Part shown: positions 32,060-41,015 of the stretch, piece by piece
Position numbering within the stretch: the stretch's first letter is position 1
Layout: each line of letters opens with the position of its first letter
Source: Bradyrhizobium sp. CCH5-F6
GTDB lineage: Bacteria; Pseudomonadota; Alphaproteobacteria; Rhizobiales; Xanthobacteraceae
Assembly: GCF_001556045.1 (NCBI RefSeq)
Contig: NZ_LSIC01000121.1
Coordinates: forward strand, 1 to 64,000
Direction: 5' to 3'
Length of the DNA: 64,000 nucleotides
Notes under the pieces: generated by a model
What the model was told of the DNA's origin: nothing
Databases searched by the model: none
Seen by the model: the letters and a program-made list of their open reading frames with translations, nothing else
Program-made: the position numbers and the translations under genes

Positions 32060-32683
32060 ATGACCAATACGCGCGAGCCGCGAGTGCATCCGGTCCCGGT
32101 CCTGTCGCTCCGGCCGACGCAGATGACGGTCGGAATGCGCGAGGTCAAGGAGAAGCGCAAGCGCTGGCGCGAGCAAGACAAGGACAGGCAGGCCGATCTG
32201 CTCGGCAAGCACATGATCCCGGTCGTCTACGGGCCGGACAAGCGCTACTACGTGATCGACCATCATCATCTCGGCCGCGCATTGCACGACGAGGGCGTCA
32301 AGGAGGTGCTGGTGACCGTTATCGGCGACCTCAGAATGGTCGAACGCGATGCGTTCTGGGGCGTGATGGACAACAAGCGTTGGGTCTATCCCTACGACGC
32401 CAAGGGCGAAAGGCGGCCGTTCCGCGACCTGCCGAAATCGGTCGCCGACCTCAAGGACGACCCCTTCCGCAGCCTTGCCGGCGAGCTCCGCCGGATCGGC
32501 GGCTTCGCCAAGGACACCACGCCGTTCTCCGAATTCCTGTGGGCCGACTTCCTGCGTCGACAGGTCTCGCGCAAGGTGGTGGAGGCCAGTTTCGACAAGG
32601 CGCTCGAGAAGGCGATGGCTGCGGCCCGAAGCAAGGATGCGATCTATCTGCCCGGCTGGTGCGGTCCGGAGGACGATGATTAG
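32060..32683 (+). CDS. ParB/Srx-like N-terminal domain protein
   Basis: A protein of 207 residues. The first half has the ParB/sulfiredoxin-type pattern: PVLSLRPTQMTVGMREVKEK, IPVVYGPDKRYYVIDHHHLGRALHDEG, VLVTVIGDL. The second half (DNKRWVYPYDAKGERRPFRDLP, FSEFLWADFLRRQ) is a separate conserved-looking helical region. There is no ParB helix-turn-helix, so chromosome partition is unlikely; an orphan nucleotide- or phosphate-handling ParB-fold enzyme is more likely. GAGG lies about 12 bases upstream of the ATG. Confidence 0.65.
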   Translation: MTNTREPRVHPVPVLSLRPTQMTVGMREVKEKRKRWREQDKDRQADLLGKHMIPVVYGPDKRYYVIDHHHLGRALHDEGVKEVLVTVIGDLRMVERDAFWGVMDNKRWVYPYDAKGERRPFRDLPKSVADLKDDPFRSLAGELRRIGGFAKDTTPFSEFLWADFLRRQVSRKVVEASFDKALEKAMAAARSKDAIYLPGWCGPEDDD

Positions 32684-32819
32684 GCGGTGGCGCCCTGCGG
32701 CACCATCAACCGCGCCACATCACGGTCTCTTGAGTGAAATCACTTTCCCGTCTTCATGAAGCGGTCCTGAAACAGGGCCGTCCCATCTCTTGTGCTACGA
32801 GCTCACACAGGAGGCCAAA

Positions 32820-32963
32820 ATGCGCCGTCTGGTTTTTGCAATTGCCTTGCTCGCCGTCGCCTCAGCAGGGATTTCGGCTTCGTTTGCCGCAGTTCACCAC
32901 GCCAAGTCATTGACATTCGCCGAGCGCTTCGCGCCGGCGCTCGAGTTGATGGCAAAGCGCTAG
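32820..32963 (+). CDS. Short secreted or membrane-anchored peptide (47 residues)
   Basis: ATG 32820 follows a strong ACAGGAGGCCAAA ribosome site. It encodes MRRLVFAIALLAVASAGISA, a typical signal sequence, then SFAAVHHAKSLTFAERFAPALELMAKR. No function is recognised. The ribosome site and signal peptide make it a credible small gene. Confidence 0.5.
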   Translation: MRRLVFAIALLAVASAGISASFAAVHHAKSLTFAERFAPALELMAKR

Positions 32964-33112
32964 CGGCTCGGCGACCCGGGCACGCTTGATCTTCCGCAAA
33001 TTCGCAAGTGCGGCCGGAGGCTATCGTCCGCCTGCATGATTGCCGAAGCAGCGATGCGTCCCGATGTCGGGGGCGAGGTGGGCTCAAGGTCATGCCGACT
33101 GGAGACATGGCC

Positions 33113-33280
33113 ATGAGCCTCATCTTTCGCATCCTCTTCGTCATCGCCGGCGCCGTCACCGCGCTGTTCGTTGCGCGCGATGCCCTGAACTTCACGATCA
33201 TCCAGACCTTGGTTGCGATTATGCTCGTGACCGCTATCGTGGGCGTTGGAAGTCTCTGGAGCCTGCGGCGGAAGACGTGA
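33113..33280 (+). CDS. Small two-helix membrane protein coupled to P-type ATPase
   Basis: A protein of 55 residues (MSLIFRILFVIAGAVTALFV..., then TIIQTLVAIMLVTAIVGVGSLW and a basic SLRRKT end). Start 33113 is chosen because GGAG at 33101 is 8 bases upstream; in-frame ATGs at 33092 and 33107 have poorer spacing. Its stop overlaps the GTG of the ATPase (GTGA). It could be an accessory subunit or regulator of the pump, or simply a small holin-like protein. Confidence 0.55.
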   Translation: MSLIFRILFVIAGAVTALFVARDALNFTIIQTLVAIMLVTAIVGVGSLWSLRRKT

Positions 33281-35841
33281 TCGAGGCAGAACGCGGCAGC
33301 AAAGCCGGCCTAAGCGAAGCCGAGGCCCAGTTGCGGCTGCAACAGGAGGGCTACAACGAGCTGCCGCGGTCCGAACGGCGCACGCCTTGGCGCATCGTCT
33401 TGGAAGTCCTGCGGGAGCCGATGCTCGCGCTCCTGCTGTGCGGCGGGCTGGTCTACCTCCTGCTGGGAGATCTCCGCGAGGCACTGCTTCTGCTGGCGTT
33501 CGGCGCTATCTCCATCGTGATCACCATCGTGCAGGAGGCCCGCACCGAACGCGTGCTGGATGCCTTGCGAGAGCTGACGAGCCCGCGAGCGCTCGTGGTC
33601 AGAGACGGGGAACGCCGGCGGATCGCAGGCCGGGACGTCGTCCGTGGCGATCTCCTCGTCCTCTCCGAGGGCGATCGGGTTCCGGCGGATGCGGTGCTCA
33701 CCAGCGCACGCGATCTGGCTGTCGACGAATCCCTGCTGACCGGAGAGTCGGTCCCGGTTCGCAAGCAGCACGTCAAGATGCCGGCCGCCGAATCGGCCCT
33801 GGCCGATCATCGTCCGGGCGGCGACGACCAGCCCTACGTGTATTCCGGCTCACTCGTCGTAAGAGGCGAGGGCATCGCCGAGGTCGAGGCCACCGGCCCT
33901 CGCAGCGAAATCGGGAAGATCGGGCTGTCGCTGCATGGCTTGCAGCCGGAGCCGCCTCGGCTACAGCAGCAGACCGCACGGCTCGTACGGCTTTGCTTTC
34001 TCGGTGGCGCAGCGATCAGTCTGGCCGCCGTCCTGCTCTACGGATTTTTGCGCGGAGATTGGCTGCAAGCGTTGCTCGGGGGCATCGCAATCGGCATGTC
34101 CATGCTTCCTGAGGAGTTTGCCGTCGTCCTCACGGTGTTCATGGCCATGGGTGCCTGGCGCATCTCGAAGGTGCGCGTGCTGACGCGGCGCGCCGCCGCA
34201 ATCGAGGTGCTTGGCTCTGCCACGGTGCTGTGCACCGACAAGACCGGGACGTTGACGCAGAACCGTATGTCGGTTGCGGAGCTGAGATTGCGCGACGGGA
34301 CATGCGTGCGGCCTGCGCCCTCGCAGCCCGCTCCCGTGGGAGAAGAGTTCTTCGAGCTGGCGCGTTGCAGCGTTCTGGCGAGCTCGCCGGAACCGTTCGA
34401 TCCGATGGAGAAGGCCTTGCACGCGTTCGTACGTGCCGGTCTGCCGCTGGGTGTCGACGCCGATGGCGATCGGACCTTGATCCGCACCTACGGCCTGCGT
34501 CCCGAACTGCTGGCGATGACCCAGGTCTGGCGGTCGTCGCATCGCCAGACAGCCCTCGCCGCCGCGAAAGGCGCTCCCGAGGCGATTGCGCAGCTCTGCA
34601 AGCTGGACGGAGCGGACCAGGAGGCGATGCGGGATGCCGTCGCGGCGATGGCGAAGGACGGTCTTCGCGTGCTGGGCGTGGCCGCCGCAACCTGCGACGG
34701 CGAGGATCTGCCGCCTTCGCAGGAAGGCTTCGCATTTCGGTTCATCGGTCTCGTCGGCTTGGCCGATCCGCTTCGCCCTGGCGTCCCCGAGGCGGTGGCT
34801 GAATGCCGTTCGGCCGGCATTCGCGTCGTCATGATCACGGGCGACTATCCGGCGACAGCCACGGCGATCGCCGGGCAGGCCGGGCTCGACGTCAACGAGG
34901 TCGTGACCGGCGAGCAGGTCAAGCTCGCGGACGAGAGCGAGCTCGATGCACTCGTCAGGAACGTGAACGTCTTCGCGCGGATTTTGCCGGAGCAGAAGCT
35001 GCGGATCGTTCAGGCGCTGAAGCGCGGCGGCGAGATCGTCGCTATGACGGGCGACGGCGTCAACGACGCACCCTCCCTGAAGGCTGCCCATATCGGGATC
35101 GCGATGGGGGGCCGCGGCACAGATGTTGCTCGCGAAGCATCCTCGATCGTCCTGCTCGACGACGATTTCGGCTCCATCGTCGCATCCATCCGCCTGGGAC
35201 GACGGATCTACGACAATCTGCGCAAGGCGATGGCCTTCATTTTCGCCGTCCACGTCCCGATCGCGGGGCTTGCGCTGCTTCCCCTGGTCTTCGGGCTGCC
35301 TCTGGTCCTGGGCCCGGTTCACATCGCGTTTCTGGAGCTGATCATCGATCCCGTCTGCTCGCTGGTGTTCGAAGCCGAGCGGGAGGAGCGCGATGTCATG
35401 AAGCGTCCGCCGCGGCGTGCCGATGCAGAGCTGTTCTCGTGGCCTCTGATCGTCTGGAGTGTCCTGCAGGGCGCCATGGCGTTCGCTTTGATCGCCGTGA
35501 CATTCGTCGGCGCGCTTCGTTCCGGTATTCCGCCCGATGAGGCGCGCACGCTCGCATTCATTACCCTCGTCGTCTGCATCGCCGCTCTGGTGCTGGTCAA
35601 TCGGTCCTTCAGCGCATCCTTCTTGTCCGCCTTCTTTCGTCCGAACCCGGCATTGCTCTGGATATTCCTTTCGATTGCGCTCATTCTCGGCACGGCCCTG
35701 TTCTGGCCGCCGGCGTCCGGTCTCTTTCGTTTCGTTCCACTGCATCTCGACGACCTGATGATCACCCTCGGCGCAGGATTGTTTGTGCTGACGGTGCTGG
35801 AACTGCTGAAACCGTTGTGGGCACGGCGGCTGCGGTTTTGA
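33277..35841 (+). CDS. Cation-translocating P-type ATPase (P2-like)
   Basis: A protein of 854 residues. N-terminal cation-ATPase domain (GLSEAEAQLRLQQEGYNELPRSE), actuator motif DESLLTGESVPV, membrane helix 4 with MLPEEFAVVLTVF, phosphorylation site CTDKTGTLTQNRM (Asp321), hinge TGDGVNDAPSLKAAHIGIAMG and a C-terminal set of membrane helices. PEEF replaces the PEGL of calcium pumps, so the ion is uncertain (Ca2+, Mn2+ or Mg2+ are candidates). The start at GTG 33277 overlaps the small membrane protein stop. Confidence 0.88.
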   Translation: MIEAERGSKAGLSEAEAQLRLQQEGYNELPRSERRTPWRIVLEVLREPMLALLLCGGLVYLLLGDLREALLLLAFGAISIVITIVQEARTERVLDALRELTSPRALVVRDGERRRIAGRDVVRGDLLVLSEGDRVPADAVLTSARDLAVDESLLTGESVPVRKQHVKMPAAESALADHRPGGDDQPYVYSGSLVVRGEGIAEVEATGPRSEIGKIGLSLHGLQPEPPRLQQQTARLVRLCFLGGAAISLAAVLLYGFLRGDWLQALLGGIAIGMSMLPEEFAVVLTVFMAMGAWRISKVRVLTRRAAAIEVLGSATVLCTDKTGTLTQNRMSVAELRLRDGTCVRPAPSQPAPVGEEFFELARCSVLASSPEPFDPMEKALHAFVRAGLPLGVDADGDRTLIRTYGLRPELLAMTQVWRSSHRQTALAAAKGAPEAIAQLCKLDGADQEAMRDAVAAMAKDGLRVLGVAAATCDGEDLPPSQEGFAFRFIGLVGLADPLRPGVPEAVAECRSAGIRVVMITGDYPATATAIAGQAGLDVNEVVTGEQVKLADESELDALVRNVNVFARILPEQKLRIVQALKRGGEIVAMTGDGVNDAPSLKAAHIGIAMGGRGTDVAREASSIVLLDDDFGSIVASIRLGRRIYDNLRKAMAFIFAVHVPIAGLALLPLVFGLPLVLGPVHIAFLELIIDPVCSLVFEAEREERDVMKRPPRRADAELFSWPLIVWSVLQGAMAFALIAVTFVGALRSGIPPDEARTLAFITLVVCIAALVLVNRSFSASFLSAFFRPNPALLWIFLSIALILGTALFWPPASGLFRFVPLHLDDLMITLGAGLFVLTVLELLKPLWARRLRF

Positions 35842-36241
35842 ATCGTGATGCGGCGGGACTTCACCGAGGCGAGCGCCGTGACGGATCGTCGGCGCCGGGA
35901 ATTCGTGCAGCCAGCGGAAGATGCGAGCAGCACCGCGGTGCGGCCTCATTAGAACGAGTCTATTCTAAATAGATTCTAGGCTGAAGACGCCCGAAAGACT
36001 TTGATTGTGCGATCGGAGTCTCTGCATGGTCGTCCCCATTGATTTGGGGACGGGGAATGCTGGAATCTGTGCCTGACGCACCCACAACGGAGCGGCGGCG
36101 CGCGTCGACGTTGTACGGTCTTCTCGCCCGGGCGCGGACCTTTGCCGATCACGTTACCATCGCCTGCACGATGAACGGCGGCGGCCAAGACACCAGCCCG
36201 CATACCATCGCGGGCTCGGTCAGCCATTGCTGGTAGCCCTC
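35842..36241. other. 400-base stretch without a supported gene
   Basis: Only unsupported ORFs cross this region; one at 36039-36236 has no ribosome site or recognisable domain. The region includes the AT-rich TTAGAA/TTCTAA elements at 35949-35979 and probably the promoter of the PepSY gene. Confidence 0.4.
35949..35979. promoter_or_regulatory. TTAGAA...TTCTAA elements, possible iron-response (Irr-like) site
   Basis: TTAGAA at 35949-35954 and TTCTAA at 35963-35968 form an inverted repeat, followed by another ATTCTAG at 35973. TCTATT-CTA-AATAGA is also palindromic inside it. AT-rich TTnAGAA/TTCTnAA palindromes are the form of Irr boxes in Bradyrhizobium relatives. It lies about 265 bases before a PepSY gene of the iron-regulated membrane-protein type. 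The spacing is not exact, so this is only a candidate. Confidence 0.25.
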
Positions 36242-37384
36242 ATGGTTCAGGCACGCACGATCCGCCTGTGGTCCCGCATTCACACCTGGACGTCGCTGGT
36301 GTGCATGCTGTTCCTGTTGATGCTGTGCGTGACGGGGTTGCCGCTGGTCTTCCACGACGAGATCGACGAGCTGCTCGAGGATGAGATCGCGGCGCCGGCA
36401 ATGCCGGAGGGAACGCCGCGTCTCTCGCTCGACCGGATGATCGCGGCGGCTCAGGCGCGCTATCCCGGTCAGTACGTCCTGCTCCTAAATTTAAAGCAGA
36501 ATGAGCCGCTCGTGACTGTCGCGGTTTCTCCGACCGCCGTCCCGTCGCCGGGCAACTTCCATCGTCTCACTCTCGATGCGCGTACGGCCGAGATACTCGG
36601 CGAGGAGGCCCCGCAGCAGGATGTCATGGACATCGTGTTGCGGATTCACAAGGACATGTTCGCGGGCCTGCCCGGTGAATTGTTTCTCGGGGCGATGGGG
36701 CTCGTGTTCGCCGTCTCGATCATATCCGGCGTCGTCGTCTATTGGCCGTTCATGCGCCGGCTGGATTTCGGCACGATCCGCCGGCGGTCGCCCCGCGTCA
36801 AATGGCTCGACGCCCACAATCTCCTCGGCATCGTCACCGTGACCTGGACGATGGTGGTGGGCCTCACCGGCATGATCAACACACTTGCGACGCCGCTGTT
36901 CGACCTGTGGCGGGCACAGCTGATTCCCGTGTTGCTGGCGCCTCATCTGGGCAAGCCCGTGGCTCCGATCCCTTCGGTGCAGGCGGCTGTCGAGCTCGTC
37001 CGTGCGAGGTTTCCGGATCGCCTGGTCACCTCGGTGACGATGCCGACGTCGGCGCGTTTCGGCAGCCCGCAGCACCTCGTCGTCTGGACCAAGGGCGCGA
37101 CGCCCTTCACCGCGCGCATGCTCCAGCCGATGCTGGTCGACGCCAACGACGGCAAGACGATCGTTGCGCCCGAAGTGCCGTGGTATCTGAAGGCGCTTCA
37201 GGTCTCGCGCCCGCTGCATTTCGGCGATTATGGCGGGCTTCCGCTGAAGATCGTCTGGGCGCTGCTGGACGTGATCACGATCATCATCCTCATCAGTGGA
37301 ATTTATCTCTGGGTCGCGAGGAGAAGGTCGTCAGTCCGCCGCAAGCTGCTCGACGCAGGCCAAATCGTAGCAGCCGGTGTCTAG
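36242..37384 (+). CDS. PepSY-associated TM protein (iron-regulated membrane protein type)
   Basis: A protein of 380 residues with the PepSY_TM layout: RLWSRIHTWTSLVCMLFLLMLCVTGLPLVFHDEID at the start, a periplasmic PepSY region (RLSLDRMIAAAQARYPGQYV), a second pair of helices (LFLGAMGLVFAVSIISGVVVYWPF; WLDAHNLLGIVTVTWTMVVGLTG) and a last helix (VIGTII-like LLDVITIIILISGIYLW). Conserved His residues in the helices could bind heme. The family is often linked to siderophore or ferric reduction. ATG 36242 is preferred over an upstream TTG. Followed by a small membrane protein gene. Confidence 0.85.
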   Translation: MVQARTIRLWSRIHTWTSLVCMLFLLMLCVTGLPLVFHDEIDELLEDEIAAPAMPEGTPRLSLDRMIAAAQARYPGQYVLLLNLKQNEPLVTVAVSPTAVPSPGNFHRLTLDARTAEILGEEAPQQDVMDIVLRIHKDMFAGLPGELFLGAMGLVFAVSIISGVVVYWPFMRRLDFGTIRRRSPRVKWLDAHNLLGIVTVTWTMVVGLTGMINTLATPLFDLWRAQLIPVLLAPHLGKPVAPIPSVQAAVELVRARFPDRLVTSVTMPTSARFGSPQHLVVWTKGATPFTARMLQPMLVDANDGKTIVAPEVPWYLKALQVSRPLHFGDYGGLPLKIVWALLDVITIIILISGIYLWVARRRSSVRRKLLDAGQIVAAGV

Positions 37385-37388
37385 TCCC

Positions 37389-37610
37389 ATGCCCTCCGTT
37401 TCCAAGGCGGACGTTCCGAACCGGGCCCGAAGCCACAGAAGTGCCTGGGACGTATTCCGCGTTCCGCTCCTTGTCGGCTTGGTCTGCGCCGCAGGACTGG
37501 GCCTGGCGCTCGTTGGTGATGGGATCTGGGATGGCCTGTCGTGGCTGGCACTTTCGTTGCCGGTCGCGCTTGTGGTCTTCTATTGGCATCGCGTAGATAG
37601 CTCGCACTGA
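37389..37610 (+). CDS. Small membrane protein downstream of PepSY gene
   Basis: A protein of 73 residues with a basic N-terminus (SKADVPNRARSHRSAWDVF) and two helices (PLLVGLVCAAGLGLALVG; GLSWLALSLPVALVVFYW). Small companions like this are common beside PepSY_TM genes. GTG 37377 would add four residues and overlap the upstream stop. Confidence 0.6.
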   Translation: MPSVSKADVPNRARSHRSAWDVFRVPLLVGLVCAAGLGLALVGDGIWDGLSWLALSLPVALVVFYWHRVDSSH

Positions 37611-37630
37611 CGGCCGAACCGTGGAAGGGG

Positions 37631-38125
37631 CTATGGGTGCTGCTCTTCCGGGCCGCTTTCGACGTCGTGCGCCTCGTCCGTGCCGCCAAGCATCCGGTGC
37701 AACCGGCGCTCGATGCGGCGGCCGATGGTCAGCAGGACGAAGGCCAGCACCACGGCGACGATGACGATCTTCCATTGTCCTGCGCCGCAGACGATGCCGA
37801 GGCAGGCGGCAAGGAAGGTGCAGGCGGCGCTGGTCAGGCCCCGAACGCGAAACCCCGTGCTTTGGTGCACGATGACGCCAGCGCCGAGAAAGCCGATTCC
37901 GGTGAGGATGCCCTGGATGACACGGCTGGCAGCGTCGGCGACCTTGGTCGGTTCAGCGAGTTGCAGTGCGAGCAGAACCACGGTCGCAGTGGAGAGCCCG
38001 ACGATGCCGAGCGTCTTCAGCCCGATCGGCTTGCCGTGCAGATCGCGGTTGAGGCCAATCACGCCGCCGGCGAGCGTCGCAACACCGAGACGCAGCAGGA
38101 CTTCTGGCCAATCGAGCTCGCTCAT
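37631..38125 (-). CDS. MgtC/SapB family membrane protein
   Basis: A protein of 164 residues. Family motifs: LLRLGVATLAGGVIGLNRDLHGKPIGLKT, then GILTGIGFLGAGVIV and GLTSAACTFLAACLGIVCG. Four to five helices. MgtC proteins affect growth at low magnesium and regulate ATP synthase in some pathogens; this short form lacks the C-terminal ACT-like domain. The C-terminal tail is acidic. Confidence 0.85.
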   Translation of the reverse strand: MSELDWPEVLLRLGVATLAGGVIGLNRDLHGKPIGLKTLGIVGLSTATVVLLALQLAEPTKVADAASRVIQGILTGIGFLGAGVIVHQSTGFRVRGLTSAACTFLAACLGIVCGAGQWKIVIVAVVLAFVLLTIGRRIERRLHRMLGGTDEAHDVESGPEEQHP

Positions 38126-38135
38126 GGCTTGTCGA

Positions 38136-38714
38136 TCATTTCTTCGGCAGGCGTCCCATCAGATAGAACTCCTCGTTCGGCCGCATGCCCGTGAAATTCG
38201 CCAGCCGGTTCGACAGCGCAAAGAAGGCTGAGATCGCGGCAATGTCCCAGATATCGTCGTCACTGAATCCGTGCGGCGCGAGCGCGGCGAAATCGTCCTC
38301 GGAAATCCGCTGCGCGTCAGTCGAGACCTTCATGGCGAAGTCGAGCATGGCCTTCTGCCGTGGCGTGATGTCGGCCTTGCGGTAGTTCACCGCGACCTGA
38401 TCGGCGATGAGTGGATTCTTGGCTCGAATGCGCAGGATCGCGCCGTGGGCGATCACGCAGTACTGGCACTGGTTCGCCGCCGAAGTCGCCACCACGATCA
38501 TCTCGCGCTCGGCCTTGGTCAGGCCGCCGTCCTTTTCCATCAGCGCGTCGTGATAGGCGAAGAAGGCACGGAACTCGTCGGGACGATAGGCCAGCGTCAA
38601 GAACACGTTCGGCACGAAGCCGCTCTTCTCCTGAACGGCGAGAAGCCGCGTGCGGATGTCGTCGGGCAGCGTGTCGAGGGCGGGTGCGGGGAAGCGTTGC
38701 GCGGGCTTTGTCAT
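38136..38714 (-). CDS. AhpD-like peroxidase-related protein
   Basis: A protein of 192 residues. The carboxymuconolactone-decarboxylase/AhpD fold is shown by LTKAEREMIVVATSAANQCQYCVIAHGA, with the CxxCxxxH redox centre and the upstream Glu. A disulfide reductase or peroxidase-like role is expected. Start ATG 38714 (MTKPAQRFPAPALDTLP) gives the usual family length. It is 10 bases upstream of the MgtC gene on the same strand. Confidence 0.82.
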   Translation of the reverse strand: MTKPAQRFPAPALDTLPDDIRTRLLAVQEKSGFVPNVFLTLAYRPDEFRAFFAYHDALMEKDGGLTKAEREMIVVATSAANQCQYCVIAHGAILRIRAKNPLIADQVAVNYRKADITPRQKAMLDFAMKVSTDAQRISEDDFAALAPHGFSDDDIWDIAAISAFFALSNRLANFTGMRPNEEFYLMGRLPKK

Positions 38715-38848
38715 GGCATGGTTCCAGCTTGAGGCCGGCAACCATAGTCGATGCGGGTGGCGGGCTCAACGTGCCGCGGTCGCGCGAATGTGCCCGGTCG
38801 CAGCGCAGCAACGCTCCGCGTTGCGGCACGTCCGGGACACGAGAATCT

Positions 38849-40588
38849 TTACCGAAGCGGCTTCTTCAAGAGCGAGAAGCGGTCCGGATCGAGGCCCATC
38901 GATGGTTGCAGCATCGGGGCTTCGACGCTGGACATCATCTTCGCCGGCGGCGCCGAGAATACGGGGTCGTTGGGCACGTCGCGCTGCGAGGTGGCGCCGC
39001 GCCAGCGCTCGAGCACGGCGCTGACGAAATGCATGTCGTGGCCGGATGTGACGGACGGTACGCTGCTGATGGTGGCTTCGCCACGCGGCAATTGGTGCGG
39101 CGGCACTTCCTTGAAGCGCAGGCGCGTCGGCAGCGCGACGCCTTCGCCGAAGGCCAGCACTTCACGCGTGCCGAGCGAGGGCACGAACGACAACAGGTTC
39201 GCGGCGGCGTCCGATACCGCGGCGCGCAGCAGCGCCTGGTCGCGGTCGTTGGCGAGGCGCATCGTGAACAGCGTGTTGCACTGGGAGATGATGGTGGCGT
39301 CGAGCTCGGCCGGTCGCTGCGTGATGAGGCCGAGATAGACGCCGTATTTGCGCCCTTCCTTGGCGATGCGCGACACCGCCTTGCGGGTCGGCCCGAAGCC
39401 GATGTTGCGGTCGGCCGAGGCATAGCGATGGGCCTCCTCGCAGACGAACAGCAGCGGCGAGACGCCGTCGCTCCACAGGCCGAAATCGAAGGCCATGCGG
39501 CACAGCACCGAGACGACGGAATCGATGACTTCGGCCGGAAAGCCGGCGAGTTGCATCACCGTCATCGGCTTGCCGTTGGCCGGCAGGCGGAACAGATGGC
39601 TGATCACCTCGGCCATGGTGTCGCCGCCGACATTGGCGTTGTCGAACATGAAGGCGTAGCGCGGGTCGTTGCGCACAGCCTCGATGCGCGAGATCAGCTT
39701 GTGATAGATGATGCGCGATGAGCGGTTCTCGAGCTTGCCCATGCGCTCGTCGATCAGCGACAACAGGTCGACCAGGCGATAGGGCACCGGCGTGTCGACC
39801 GTGTAGCCGATCTGCTTGGGATCGATGCGCTTGAGGCCGATGCGATCGGCGTTCTGGTACTGGGTGTAGACGCCCTTGGCGAGCGGGATCACCTCGGCGA
39901 GGATGTCGAGCTCCTCGGGCACGCCGGCGCGGCCGCCGAACAGCACGTCGACGATTTCCTCGAAGTTGAACAGCCAGAACGGCAGCTTAAGGTTTCGCGG
40001 GTTGAGCACGAGCGCGCGGTCGCCGAAACAGCGGCCATATTCGTTGTGCACGTCGAGCAGGAAGATGCGCAGGTTCGGCCGTGCCTTCAGGATCTCATTG
40101 AGCAGGAGCGAGACGCCGGTGGATTTGCCGACGCCGGTCGATCCCAGCACGGCAAAATGCTTGGAGAGCATTTCCTCGACGTCGACATAGGCGACGACGG
40201 AGCGGTCCTGCTGGAGGAAACCCACGTTGATCTGGTCCGAGCCGGTCGGCGCGTAGATCGTGCGCAGCTCCTGGCTGGTGATCAGGTCGACGGCATCACC
40301 GATGGTCGGATAGTTGGTGACGCCACGCTGGAATTTGGCCTTGTCAGCGGCATTGAGGATCTCGCCGAGCAGGTCGACCGAGGCGATGGCGATGTAATTG
40401 TCGGAGCTCGACAAATTCTCGCAGGAGACCTCGGTGATCATCGCAACGATGACCGAGCTGGCGCAACGAATGCTGACGAAGCGGCCGACGGTCGCCCGAA
40501 CCTCCGAGATCGGCATTTGGCTTGCGGCCAAAAGCCCGACCCGGGCGAGCGATCCGCGAACCGAAATCACGCGTCCAAAGGATGTCAC
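38849..40588 (-). CDS. HerA-like ATPase (DUF87 hexameric helicase/translocase type)
   Basis: About 579 residues. The N-terminal HAS-barrel-like region (TSFGRVISVRGSLARVGL) precedes Walker A VLGSTGVGKST (about 149-157), a strand-loop LLDVHNEYGRCF and Walker B LLFVCEEAHRYAS. TQRPAELDATIISQCNTLFTMRLAN matches the sensor/arginine-finger region of HerA. Archaeal HerA works with NurA in end resection; no NurA is adjacent. The start is uncertain: GTG 40588 is used, and a longer GTG start at 40648 is possible. Confidence 0.8.
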   Translation of the reverse strand: MTSFGRVISVRGSLARVGLLAASQMPISEVRATVGRFVSIRCASSVIVAMITEVSCENLSSSDNYIAIASVDLLGEILNAADKAKFQRGVTNYPTIGDAVDLITSQELRTIYAPTGSDQINVGFLQQDRSVVAYVDVEEMLSKHFAVLGSTGVGKSTGVSLLLNEILKARPNLRIFLLDVHNEYGRCFGDRALVLNPRNLKLPFWLFNFEEIVDVLFGGRAGVPEELDILAEVIPLAKGVYTQYQNADRIGLKRIDPKQIGYTVDTPVPYRLVDLLSLIDERMGKLENRSSRIIYHKLISRIEAVRNDPRYAFMFDNANVGGDTMAEVISHLFRLPANGKPMTVMQLAGFPAEVIDSVVSVLCRMAFDFGLWSDGVSPLLFVCEEAHRYASADRNIGFGPTRKAVSRIAKEGRKYGVYLGLITQRPAELDATIISQCNTLFTMRLANDRDQALLRAAVSDAAANLLSFVPSLGTREVLAFGEGVALPTRLRFKEVPPHQLPRGEATISSVPSVTSGHDMHFVSAVLERWRGATSQRDVPNDPVFSAPPAKMMSSVEAPMLQPSMGLDPDRFSLLKKPLR

Positions 40589-41015
40589 GATCGATGAACC
40601 TGGCAAGAGCAAGCGATTTGCTCGGACTATGCGCGGCCGTCGCTGCACAAACGGTTAAACGCCGGGCTCGGGCGCTTCGTTAAATCTGCGGTAATTTGGT
40701 CGGGAGCTTTGTGGCCAATGCATACTTTCGGGCGCGATCGGCGGGAAAATGCTGCATTTTTGGGCCGCCCGCTCAAGAAGGCCTTAAGGAAGATTTTACC
40801 ATCCGGACAGGCTGGCGTTCGCTCCGGGAGCACCCATCGCCGCCATCGGAAGCCATTCGTAGCGGGCCAGTGATTTGTTGACGGGACCTAATGATTTGTA
40901 CATTAGTACAAATGAAGCCGGCCGCCCTCGATGCCGTGCGGAGCCCGCGCCGTTGTGCCTGGCGTCCAGGCGCGCCGTCCGGTGAGGCGGCATGCAGCCA
41001 CTCCCTGGAGGAATC
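40589..41015. other. 427-base divergent intergenic region
   Basis: Separates the HerA-like gene and the dioxygenase gene. It has no supported ORF. It contains the operator-like inverted repeat and promoter at 40878-40914. The rest shows nothing recognisable. Confidence 0.5.
40878..40914 (+). promoter_or_regulatory. Promoter with operator-like inverted repeat before dioxygenase gene
   Basis: TTGACG at 40878-40883 is a good -35. ATTTGTAC (40894-40901) and GTACAAAT (40906-40913) form an inverted repeat with 4 bases between, covering the -10 position. The half-site ATTTGT/ACAAAT matches the palindromes at 46041, 46195 and 56510, but the spacing differs (4 bases between 8-base arms). Repression by the island MarR protein is the likely meaning. 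Confidence 0.5.

Noticed and set aside
33040..33276. Upstream extension of the P-type ATPase frame
   Set aside because: It has no resemblance to the family N-terminus and overlaps a better-supported small membrane gene; GTG 33277 gives the normal start.
36039..36236. Small ORF just before the PepSY gene, with a 21-residue end that might be a leader peptide
   Set aside because: No ribosome site, no recognisable precursor motif, and the frame extends by chance through GC-rich DNA.
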